From contig JANQPU010000081.1 in NCBI GenBank assembly GCA_028285315.1, positions 1 through 43,041 on the forward strand: a stretch of 43,041 nt of DNA. The letters are read 5' to 3'. Every line of letters starts with the position of its first letter. Position 1 is the first letter of the stretch. The notes beneath the pieces are model-generated. The model was not told where the DNA came from, did not search any database, and worked only from the letters and a program-made list of their open reading frames with translations. Of the stretch, positions 36,811-43,041 are shown one piece after another. Position numbers and translations under genes: made by a program. The DNA is from Acaryochloris sp. IP29b_bin.176. Its GTDB lineage: Bacteria > Cyanobacteriota > Cyanobacteriia > Thermosynechococcales > Thermosynechococcaceae.

Positions 36811-38013
36811 ATGAGTCTATTGCTACCTAAATCCCCTACCCCGTTTTCCGCTTCCTCGATTGTAACCTGGTTACAGCGCAACCTGTTCAGCACTTGGTAC
36901 AACTGTTTGCTGACAATCGCCAGTCTCTGGATGATCTATCTGGGGGGACGAGGGTTGTTCCTATGGATGTTTAGTCAGGCCCAATGGACGGTCTTGCAAG
37001 CCAACTTGCGCTTGTTCTTCGTGGGTCGCTTCCCCATTGATCAAATTTGGCGAGTATGGTGCATTGTGCTGCTGCTTTGTGCAGTGGCCAGTTTAACGGT
37101 GGGCGTGATTCAGCGGAGCCGTATTTTACTGATCAGTGTGGGAGCATTGACTGCAATTGGCCTCGGTATAGTTCCTCTGGGAGGTGGGCAAGGTCCAGAG
37201 ATGATTTGGGTCACGGCGATGGGTGGCGTTTCACTGCTCAACCTTCTGCTAGGACCGTGGCTGAAAACCCATCTCCCCCAACGGTTGATCGTTAGGGGTT
37301 TACCCTGTATTTGGTTCCTAACGGTGTTTGTGGTGCTGTGGCTACTAACAGGAGGATTAGGGTTAAGCACCATCGGCACCAATGTTTGGCAAGGATTGTT
37401 ATTGACCGTACTAACCGCAGTAGTCAGTATTGCGCTGTCATTCCCGATTGGTGTGTTGTTGGCTTTGGGACGGCGCAGTCCCTTGCCGGTAATTCGTACC
37501 CTCAGCGTCCTGTATATTGAGGTGATTCGGGGGTTACCGTTGATTGGCGTTCTTTTTGTCGCTGGGGTAATGTTACCGCTGATATTACCAAGCCAGGTTC
37601 AGTTAGATGCAGTCTTACGGGCAGTTTGTGGTCTGACATTGTTTAGTGCGGCTTATTTAGCTGAGAATGTGCGGGGCGGATTACAGTCTATTCCTCAAGG
37701 CCAAATTGAAGCCGCTAAGGCTTTGGGGCTCAATCCAGTTTTGGTCCTAGGGTTAGTGGTGTTACCGCAAGCCTTGCGATCAGTAATTCCAGCAATCGTC
37801 GGGCAGTTCATTGGCTTATTTAAAAACACATCATTACTCTCGATTATTGGCCTCGTAGAACTGACTGGAATTTCACGGTCTATCCTTTCTCAGCCAAGAT
37901 TTATCGGTCGGCATGGTGAAGTGTATTTGTTTATTGGCTTGCTGTACTGGTTATTTTGTTATCTGATGTCTTTGGGAAGTCGGCGTTTAGAACGCCAGCT
38001 GAGTGTGAAATGA
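36811..38013 (+). CDS. Polar amino-acid ABC transporter permease (AapM/NatH-like)
   Basis: This is the second permease of the importer. The 400-residue protein has several membrane helices and an ATPase-coupling loop EAAKALGLNPVLVLGLVVLPQ near the C-terminus, followed by FKNTSLLSIIGLVELTG, which is typical of this family. AGAGGA precedes the ATG in a four-base gap after the first permease, so the two are tightly coupled in translation. The ATPase gene follows after 34 bases. Confidence 0.9.
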   Translation: MSLLLPKSPTPFSASSIVTWLQRNLFSTWYNCLLTIASLWMIYLGGRGLFLWMFSQAQWTVLQANLRLFFVGRFPIDQIWRVWCIVLLLCAVASLTVGVIQRSRILLISVGALTAIGLGIVPLGGGQGPEMIWVTAMGGVSLLNLLLGPWLKTHLPQRLIVRGLPCIWFLTVFVVLWLLTGGLGLSTIGTNVWQGLLLTVLTAVVSIALSFPIGVLLALGRRSPLPVIRTLSVLYIEVIRGLPLIGVLFVAGVMLPLILPSQVQLDAVLRAVCGLTLFSAAYLAENVRGGLQSIPQGQIEAAKALGLNPVLVLGLVVLPQALRSVIPAIVGQFIGLFKNTSLLSIIGLVELTGISRSILSQPRFIGRHGEVYLFIGLLYWLFCYLMSLGSRRLERQLSVK

Positions 38014-38047
38014 GGTTTGCCATGTCCCTATTCCGAAATGAACTGCA

Positions 38048-38788
38048 ATGACTGAAACGACCCCGATCATTGTGGCCACAGATGTTCACAAGTGGTATGA
38101 CGCTTTTCATGTTCTTCAGGGCGTAGATTTAACCGTTGATCGCCAAGAAGTAGTAGTGCTCATGGGGCCATCTGGGTCTGGCAAGTCTACGTTTATTCGT
38201 ACCCTTAATGCCTTAGAAGACTATCAGCAGGGGCAAATTATCATCGATGGCATGGAATTATCCCATGACCTGGGTAATATTGAGGCTATTCGCCGCGAAG
38301 TTGGAATGGTGTTTCAGCAGTTTAATTTGTTCCCTCACCTGACGGTGCTCCAAAATATTACCCTAGCACCCATTTGGGTCCGGCGTTGGCCGCGAGCGAA
38401 GGCTGAAGAAGTGGCCATGCAGCTTCTGGAGCAGGTGGATATTCTGGAACAGGCCCATAAGTATCCAGGGCAGTTGTCCGGAGGACAGCAGCAACGCGTT
38501 GCGATCGCACGTGCTCTCGCTATGCAACCCAAGATTATGCTGTTTGATGAGCCCACCTCTGCTCTCGATCCTGAAATGGTAAAAGAAGTGTTAGTGGTGA
38601 TGCGATCGCTCGCCGAATCAGGGATGACTATGGTAGTCGTTACCCACGAAGTTGGATTTGCCAGAGAAGTTGCTCACCGTATTCTACTGATGGACCAAGG
38701 CACTGTCGTGGAAGAGGCAACTCCAGAGCAATTTTTTCAAAACCCTCAAGAAGATCGAACTAAACTCTTTCTGTCACAAATCCTGTAG
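38048..38788 (+). CDS. Polar amino-acid ABC transporter ATP-binding protein (GlnQ/AapP/BgtA-like)
   Basis: This ATPase subunit drives the importer. All motifs are intact: Walker [10 protein letters not shown] (40-48), Q-loop in [10 protein letters not shown], signature LSGGQQQR, Walker [13 protein letters not shown] and the switch histidine in VVTHEVG. The length of 246 is standard. It closes the three-gene operon. No gene for a periplasmic binding protein is within the window, so that subunit must be encoded elsewhere, as in the Nat system of Anabaena. Confidence 0.94.
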   Translation: MTETTPIIVATDVHKWYDAFHVLQGVDLTVDRQEVVVLMGPSGSGKSTFIRTLNALEDYQQGQIIIDGMELSHDLGNIEAIRREVGMVFQQFNLFPHLTVLQNITLAPIWVRRWPRAKAEEVAMQLLEQVDILEQAHKYPGQLSGGQQQRVAIARALAMQPKIMLFDEPTSALDPEMVKEVLVVMRSLAESGMTMVVVTHEVGFAREVAHRILLMDQGTVVEEATPEQFFQNPQEDRTKLFLSQIL

Positions 38789-38877
38789 TCTGTCAGCCAA
38801 CATGGAGATTCGCCTGTAGCGCAATTATGAGAGGGCTAGATGACGTTGCCGTTTTGGCAATCGCCTTGTTGAGTCAG

Positions 38878-39936
38878 TTACAAGCCTGCATGACCAATTG
38901 CTAAACCAGCCACAAGTGTACCTAGTACTAAGAAAGGCTGGGCACTAGCCTGATATTTAACATCATTCTTGACTGGATCACGTAGAAAGTACATGTCTTG
39001 GAGGGTAATTTGGGGAATCACCAGCAAGAACAGAATAACGGCATACAAGTTCTCGTGAATACTGACTAAGAATAGAGCCATGCCAATCTGGAAGACATCA
39101 ATCATTAGCACACAGATCCAGGCGGCCTTTTCAATCCCAAACACAACCGGTAGCGATTTGAGCCCTAATTCACGATCGCCTTCCACGGCTTTGAAGTCAT
39201 TAACGATGGCAATTCCCAATCCTGCCAAGCTATAGGCCAAGGTCACAGCCATCACTTTCGGGGTGAGGGTGCCAAATAGTGCCTGGCCTGCCCACCAGGG
39301 CAGCGCAATATAGCTGGCTCCCAAGGCAAAATTACCAAGCCAACCATTTTGTTTGAGCTTGATCGGAGGAGCGGAGTAAATAAACGAAATAAAAGAACCG
39401 AAAATTGCCAGTGCAGTCAGTGTCGGAAATTCATGACCGGCCCAGCGATCTAAGCCATAGGCCACGCCAATCCCACCCGCCAGCAAGACGATAATTTGAG
39501 CTACAACCTCGGGAATGGAAATTGCACCAGAAGGGATGGGGCGGTAAGGTTCATTAATGGCATCAATCTCGCGATCGTAGAAATCGTTGATGGTTTGGGT
39601 ATATCCCGTCAACAGGGGACCAGACATCACCATACAAACAGCTGACATCAAGACATGCTCAAAGGTCCAAGTAAAGTGACCTGACGCAGCAGCCCCACAG
39701 ATTACCCCCCAAACGAGAGGCACCCAGGTAATGGGCTTCATCAGTTGTAAGCGTATCTTCCAAATATTGGTATCGCCCGTGTCAGCCCCTTTCATGCCTA
39801 ACAATTGGCGGGCCGCACTGCCTTGCTCAGTAGCCTCGGTTGTATCTACGGCTGATGTATCGGGTGTTGAAGATGTTGCTGCGGCCTCAGTATTATCAGT
39901 AGAGGCAGGTATCTGGGAGGGATCCGGATTAGCCAT
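38878..39936 (-). CDS. chlG: Chlorophyll synthase (chlorophyllide geranylgeranyl/phytyl transferase)
   Basis: ChlG esterifies chlorophyllide with phytyl or geranylgeranyl diphosphate in the thylakoid membrane, the last step of chlorophyll synthesis. The UbiA-type prenyltransferase motifs are NDFYDREIDAINEPYRPIP and NDFKAVEGDRELGLKSLPV, with nine or so membrane helices. The core starts at ARQLLGMKGA. Before it lies a low-complexity Ser/Thr/Ala/Glu-rich stretch, making the protein about 30 residues longer than Synechocystis ChlG. The ATG at 39936 (MANPDPSQ) is my choice. An ATG at 39987 and a TTG at 40017 are alternatives. Confidence 0.94.
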   Translation of the reverse strand: MANPDPSQIPASTDNTEAAATSSTPDTSAVDTTEATEQGSAARQLLGMKGADTGDTNIWKIRLQLMKPITWVPLVWGVICGAAASGHFTWTFEHVLMSAVCMVMSGPLLTGYTQTINDFYDREIDAINEPYRPIPSGAISIPEVVAQIIVLLAGGIGVAYGLDRWAGHEFPTLTALAIFGSFISFIYSAPPIKLKQNGWLGNFALGASYIALPWWAGQALFGTLTPKVMAVTLAYSLAGLGIAIVNDFKAVEGDRELGLKSLPVVFGIEKAAWICVLMIDVFQIGMALFLVSIHENLYAVILFLLVIPQITLQDMYFLRDPVKNDVKYQASAQPFLVLGTLVAGLAIGHAGL

Positions 39937-40026
39937 AGGTTTCGAGAAAAGATGGAGTACAGATTGAGGTTGAGAAACACTGATCATGGTACCGCCTGAT
40001 CGTGTTTCTTCGCCCAAACAATGGCT

Positions 40027-40497
40027 TTATAGGAGCTTACGAATACGTCGAATATTGATGGCTCGACTAGAAATAGTGGCAGAGCGATCTGACATCACCA
40101 CATATACGCCTCCCGCGAACCATCCGGCTAAGCCTGATCGAAAATAGCTGAGATATACTTCCTCCCCTTCAGGATTTGGAGAGTCATCTGTCGTTTCTTC
40201 TGCAAACTCTTCTAGTTCGAACCCAATTTCTGCCAGTTTTTGATTAAAGCGAGTCTGAAATTGGTTGCGATTTTCAAACGCAACATCAATCGTCACATTG
40301 CGATTGACAATGCTACCCACTATGCCAGCAACAAGCCCTGCCATAATGCTGTACTGGCGAAGCTCAGGAGAGGCAAAGGTGAGCGCAGCAGAACGGGACC
40401 CGACAAACATGACAATCATCACCGTCATGCTGAAGTAATACAAGAAGGTCAGTCCAATGCCAGGCCCCGTTAACGGAATATTCTCTTGTTGAACCAT
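40027..40497 (-). CDS. Conserved-looking membrane protein of unknown function
   Basis: I do not recognise a named family. The 156-residue protein has two membrane segments in the first half (about residues 16-37 and 48-66), an acidic middle (FELEEFAEETTDDSPNPEGE) and a possible third, weaker hydrophobic stretch (RSGLAGWFAGGVYVVM). It ends in a basic tail (INIRRIRKLL). It lies directly upstream of chlG in the same direction, with room for a shared transcript, and downstream of smtA. Confidence 0.7.
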   Translation of the reverse strand: MVQQENIPLTGPGIGLTFLYYFSMTVMIVMFVGSRSAALTFASPELRQYSIMAGLVAGIVGSIVNRNVTIDVAFENRNQFQTRFNQKLAEIGFELEEFAEETTDDSPNPEGEEVYLSYFRSGLAGWFAGGVYVVMSDRSATISSRAINIRRIRKLL

Positions 40498-40525
40498 AGG
40501 CAGTAATCAAGTCTAGCAAAGGGAG

Positions 40526-40690
40526 TTAGTGACAGCCACAGCCTGAGTGACCACACCCTTGGCCTTGAGGATGGCCTTGAGCACATGCATCACTACAATA
40601 GGGCTGATCTTGCACCATAATCGCACCTTTGAGATTCACAATGCACAAGCAATTGGGACAGGCACATTTCATTTGCGAAATCGTTGTCAT
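40526..40690 (-). CDS. smtA: Bacterial metallothionein SmtA/BmtA
   Basis: SmtA sequesters zinc and cadmium in a metal-thiolate cluster. From the ATG at 40690 the protein has 54 residues with nine cysteines (9, 11, 14, 16, 32, 36, 46, 51, 53) and histidines at 40, 48 and 54. H40 and H48 match the two metal-binding histidines of Synechococcus SmtA. The motifs KCACPNCLC, YCSDACAQGH and CGHSGCGC are diagnostic. The ATG at 40690 is preferred to an upstream in-frame start that would add seven residues not found in the family. It is transcribed divergently from smtB. Confidence 0.94.
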   Translation of the reverse strand: MTTISQMKCACPNCLCIVNLKGAIMVQDQPYCSDACAQGHPQGQGCGHSGCGCH

Positions 40691-40738
40691 GGAATTCTCC
40701 TTAGGACTCAATCGGTTAGACTATGTTACCAGTATATC

Positions 40739-40752
40739 TGAATATATGTTCA
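40739..40752. promoter_or_regulatory. SmtB-type operator between smtA and smtB
   Basis: TGAATATATGTTCA is an inverted-repeat-like site. Read on the other strand it is TGAACATATATTCA, matching the TGAACA-NN-TATTCA core of the Synechococcus smt operator with only the two spacer bases different. It lies in the 119-base region between the divergent smtA and smtB starts, where SmtB would repress both until metal binds. Confidence 0.8.
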
Positions 40753-40809
40753 TCTGTTACTTATTCTAGTTTGATGGGTGTGTAATGTCAGGGGATTTAC
40801 AATAGCCAT

Positions 40810-41199
40810 ATGAACCCATCACTGAATCAATCCGTAGAACTAGCAGATGAGCCCATCTGTGAGCCGAGATGCACTATTCCCGCAGAGCAGACGGAACAAT
40901 TACAGAGTCAACTGTTAGATCCTCTGAAAGCGCAACGCATGGCTGAGTTTTTTAGCTTGTTAGGAGATGCCAATCGATTGCGGATATTGTCGCTGTTAGC
41001 TGAAAAAGAACTCTGTGTTGGAGATTTAGCCGCAGCCGTAGATATGAGCGAATCAGCCGTGTCTCATCAGTTGCGAACACTCAAATCAATTCGTCTGGTA
41101 AGTTATCGCAAGCAGGGTAGGCATGTGTTTTATCGGCTGCAGGATCATCATGTTTTCAACCTCTACCAAGCAGTTGCTGAGCATTTAGATGAGACGTAG
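40810..41199 (+). CDS. smtB: ArsR/SmtB family metal-sensing repressor
   Basis: The 129-residue winged-helix repressor matches Synechococcus SmtB in LADPNRLRLLSLL-like [20 protein letters not shown] and in the DNA-recognition helix [20 protein letters not shown]. The alpha-5 zinc ligands are kept: D112, H114, H125 and E128. The other site (alpha-3N) has C69 and D72 plus N-terminal C17 and C21. In SmtB the pair is Cys14 and His18 with the same spacing. The replacement of His by Cys suggests a more thiol-rich site. It is divergent from smtA, with its operator in between. Confidence 0.93.
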   Translation: MNPSLNQSVELADEPICEPRCTIPAEQTEQLQSQLLDPLKAQRMAEFFSLLGDANRLRILSLLAEKELCVGDLAAAVDMSESAVSHQLRTLKSIRLVSYRKQGRHVFYRLQDHHVFNLYQAVAEHLDET

Positions 41200-41885
41200 A
41201 ACCTCCACTACCGTAACTGGCCTTAGTACACTAAGTGGAGGAATTAAAAAGCTACCTGTCGGTGTTTTGAGGATAAATAGCCCCCTAACTTGCCCAAGTA
41301 CTGAATTTCCTGCAAGACTTGGATGCGATCGCAGTGGTCAACCAATCGCAATACTCAACAGAGTCAATTCCGTGAGAGTTGAACAGAATAAAATCAAACG
41401 CGTTGTCGGGGAAATGGCTCATATCCCGAGCACCACACACCGCAAAAGTTCTGGAACCATAGAACCTGCAAAGCGTTGCTGGCAATTGTCAACCATACCT
41501 GCCGAGTAGTCTATACCGATGTAATCCGCAATAACCTTGGTGCAGTGTTAGGTTGTTCGTTCGCCACCTACCCCCATGTCCACCATGTTCATCTGGAGTC
41601 ATTGATCTTTCAGTTGGAGAAGAACCGCCGCTTCAACTACCTATGAATTGCTGGAGTTGAGCGCAGTGCTGGATGGTTCCACAAGATTCATAGATTCTCA
41701 GAATCTGAAAATCAGCCATTGCCTAACTCATCCAATTGGAAGATAGGGTTGAGGCATTCTTCATAGCTTTGTTCTCTCTCCATTTCAAGGGCAAAAGCTG
41801 AGCCAGTTTCTGCTCAGACCATCGGAAAACACTTCATTTAGATGCATATCGTTTATACACAATCCCAAATAATAATTAACCCCAT
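41200..41885. other. Gene-free region with a decayed methyltransferase
   Basis: This holds no intact gene. A frameshifted methyltransferase remnant occupies 41244-41592 on the minus strand. The rest, up to the end of the glycosyltransferase gene at 41886, shows only short open frames without recognisable motifs. Confidence 0.55.
41244..41592 (-). pseudogene. Class I SAM-dependent methyltransferase remnant
   Basis: Fragments in different minus-strand frames can be joined into a familiar pattern. VDMGVGGERTT is the glycine-rich SAM loop, followed by an in-frame TAA. Then come VIADYIGIDYSAGMVDNCQQ with the acidic ribose-binding residue, ARDMSHFPDNAFDFILF and HGIDSV in a shifted frame, and finally VLQEIQYLGKLGGYLSSKH in yet another frame. 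At least one stop and two frameshifts separate them, so no functional protein can be made. The true start may lie a little further upstream. Substrate unknown. Confidence 0.75.
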
Positions 41886-42902
41886 CTATTGTTGGAGACT
41901 ATACAAGAAAGAAGCTTTTTTTAGGATCGAGCTAATAGTTGATCGAAAGCGATTCTCGACTCGAATTGAAGAAGCATAAAATACACTTCCACAACAAGCA
42001 GTCAAATAATTTATCCATAAATAAAAATTAAAGGCATTGACTGACGCGGCAAGATACAAATATTTCTTGCCTATATTGATAGCATCTAATTGAGATATTG
42101 CATGCCCATGACACAGCAAACGTCTACCAATTTGAAATAAATATATTGATTTATCTTTAATAGCCAAATTACTCGGCTGTCGATAAAAATCCTTAATGTT
42201 TTGATGGTTTTTATTTAAAAAAACGAGATGTCCCTCAGTCACCATCGCATGATTAGTTGAGCCTCTAATATCATCATTGTGATCCCGATAAAGAGCCAAG
42301 GGTTCAGAGATAACCTCAAATTTAAATTTTTTGGAGATCTGTAGCCACATATCCCAATCGCCACAACATTGAAGATTAGTGTCAAACTGCAGATCTGACT
42401 CGATACAGTCTTTTTTGATCATGACCGTTGACGGTGTACCAACGAGGTTTTTATACATTAGACAATCCTTCACATCACCGCGAATATTGGGTTTTCGCAT
42501 CCGAATCATGCTTCCCTGATCATTAATGACCTGCAGCCATGAGTAAATCACACCGACATCTTCAGGAGCAGTCTTAAATAAATTGAGCTGCTTTTCTAAT
42601 TTTTGTGACAGCCATTCATCATCAGAATCTAAAAAAGCAATATATTGGCCTTGAGCAGCTCTCAAGCCTGTATTGCGAGTGCCACACTCACCGAGATTTT
42701 TTTGATGCAAAATATACCGAATTCGTGAGTCATTAATCCTCTCAACTTTGTGTTGTGTGTCATCTGTAGACGCATCATCTACTACAATCAGCTCAAACTC
42801 TGAGAAGGTTTGATTTAAAACACTTTGAATCGCAGACATCAACAAGTTAGCTCTATTAAAAGTTGGAATAATGACGCTAACAGTAGGTTTATGACTGGTC
42901 AT
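41886..42902 (-). CDS. Family 2 glycosyltransferase
   Basis: This GT-A fold transferase starts with SVIIPTFNRANLLMSAIQSV, has LIVVDDASTDDT, GECGTRNTGLRAAQGQYIAF and the metal-binding LDSDDEW. Its C-terminal part of about 130 residues is more variable and its acceptor cannot be told. The ATG at 42902 is preferred to an upstream TTG. The gene is markedly A+T-rich, with many AAA, ATA and TTA codons, unlike the housekeeping genes to the left. Together with the adjacent methyltransferase remnant this suggests horizontal acquisition of a polysaccharide locus extending past the right end. Confidence 0.88.
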   Translation of the reverse strand: MTSHKPTVSVIIPTFNRANLLMSAIQSVLNQTFSEFELIVVDDASTDDTQHKVERINDSRIRYILHQKNLGECGTRNTGLRAAQGQYIAFLDSDDEWLSQKLEKQLNLFKTAPEDVGVIYSWLQVINDQGSMIRMRKPNIRGDVKDCLMYKNLVGTPSTVMIKKDCIESDLQFDTNLQCCGDWDMWLQISKKFKFEVISEPLALYRDHNDDIRGSTNHAMVTEGHLVFLNKNHQNIKDFYRQPSNLAIKDKSIYLFQIGRRLLCHGHAISQLDAINIGKKYLYLAASVNAFNFYLWINYLTACCGSVFYASSIRVENRFRSTISSILKKASFLYSLQQ

Positions 42903-43041
42903 AATCAAATTTTACCCCCGCGATAAAGACTAAAAAAACATAGGCTCAATCGGTGTTTCAGGGAGTTAGCTAAGCAAGGTGCCTAATAGGCTACTCATCA
43001 AGGCTTTCCCCCTTTTTCTAGCATTATGCACAAATTCAAAA

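Noticed and set aside
38846-38860. TTGCC-GTTTT-GGCAA hairpin between the ABC ATPase gene and chlG
   Set aside because: The stem is five pairs and no T run follows on either strand; too weak to call a terminator.
1-43041. CRISPR array, complete insertion sequence or prophage
   Set aside because: No regularly spaced short repeats, no intact transposase, integrase or phage structural gene was seen on either strand.
1-43041. HIP1 octamers (GCGATCGC) as a special local repeat
   Set aside because: About twenty scattered copies are normal for many cyanobacterial genomes; useful for identifying the lineage, not a local element.

Overview
The window is chromosomal DNA of a cyanobacterium. The evidence is a complete kaiA-kaiB-kaiC clock cluster, genes for chlorophyll synthase (chlG), a magnesium-chelatase H subunit (chlH), photosystem II PsbZ, geranylgeranyl diphosphate synthase and SipA, a divergent smtA/smtB metallothionein module, and about twenty copies of the HIP1 octamer GCGATCGC. 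Gene content and protein style remind me of Acaryochloris, but that genus is a guess from memory and was not tested.

Layout. 1-1002 is A+T-rich with no convincing gene. 1003-14027 is mostly housekeeping: a Wzz/Wzc-type polysaccharide co-polymerase, thrB, a pair of M16 peptidases (one with and one without the zinc motif), sipA, folD, crtE, a DUF212/PAP2-like membrane protein and a short-form chlH. 14024-19781 is more accessory: a Doc/Fic toxin overlapping a TPR protein whose C-terminus looks like a fused antitoxin tail, a glycosyltransferase flanked by two diverged direct repeats, a small membrane protein and a GT2-TPR glycosyltransferase. 19778-22680 is kaiCBA on the minus strand, with a class I glutamine amidotransferase divergent from kaiA.

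23697-31478 is metabolic: glgB, a YbjN-like protein, a decayed glycosidase-like lipoprotein, cysE overlapping a small unknown gene, tadA, an MIF-family protein, a ProA paralogue without its catalytic cysteine, and a small membrane protein. It is followed by tRNA-Gly(GCC), ribH and psbZ. 32858-38788 holds a DHH-CBS-tRNA nucleotidyltransferase fusion and a polar amino-acid ABC transporter (two permeases and an ATPase, no binding protein). 38878-41199 holds chlG, a membrane protein, smtA and smtB with a recognisable SmtB operator. The right end looks like the edge of a variable region: a frameshifted methyltransferase remnant and an A+T-rich GT2 glycosyltransferase.

Functional themes are pigment and photosystem supply (crtE, chlH, chlG, psbZ), circadian timing (kaiABC), glycogen storage (glgB), amino-acid synthesis and uptake, surface polysaccharide (Wzc-like protein and three glycosyltransferases) and metal homeostasis (smtA/smtB). 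The best leads for something undescribed are the TPR-antitoxin/Doc pair, the repeat pair flanking a glycosyltransferase gene, the catalytically altered ProA paralogue beside a Cys-rich membrane protein, and four convergent gene pairs that each share a 4-base stop-codon overlap. No CRISPR array, complete insertion sequence, prophage or obvious defence island was seen.
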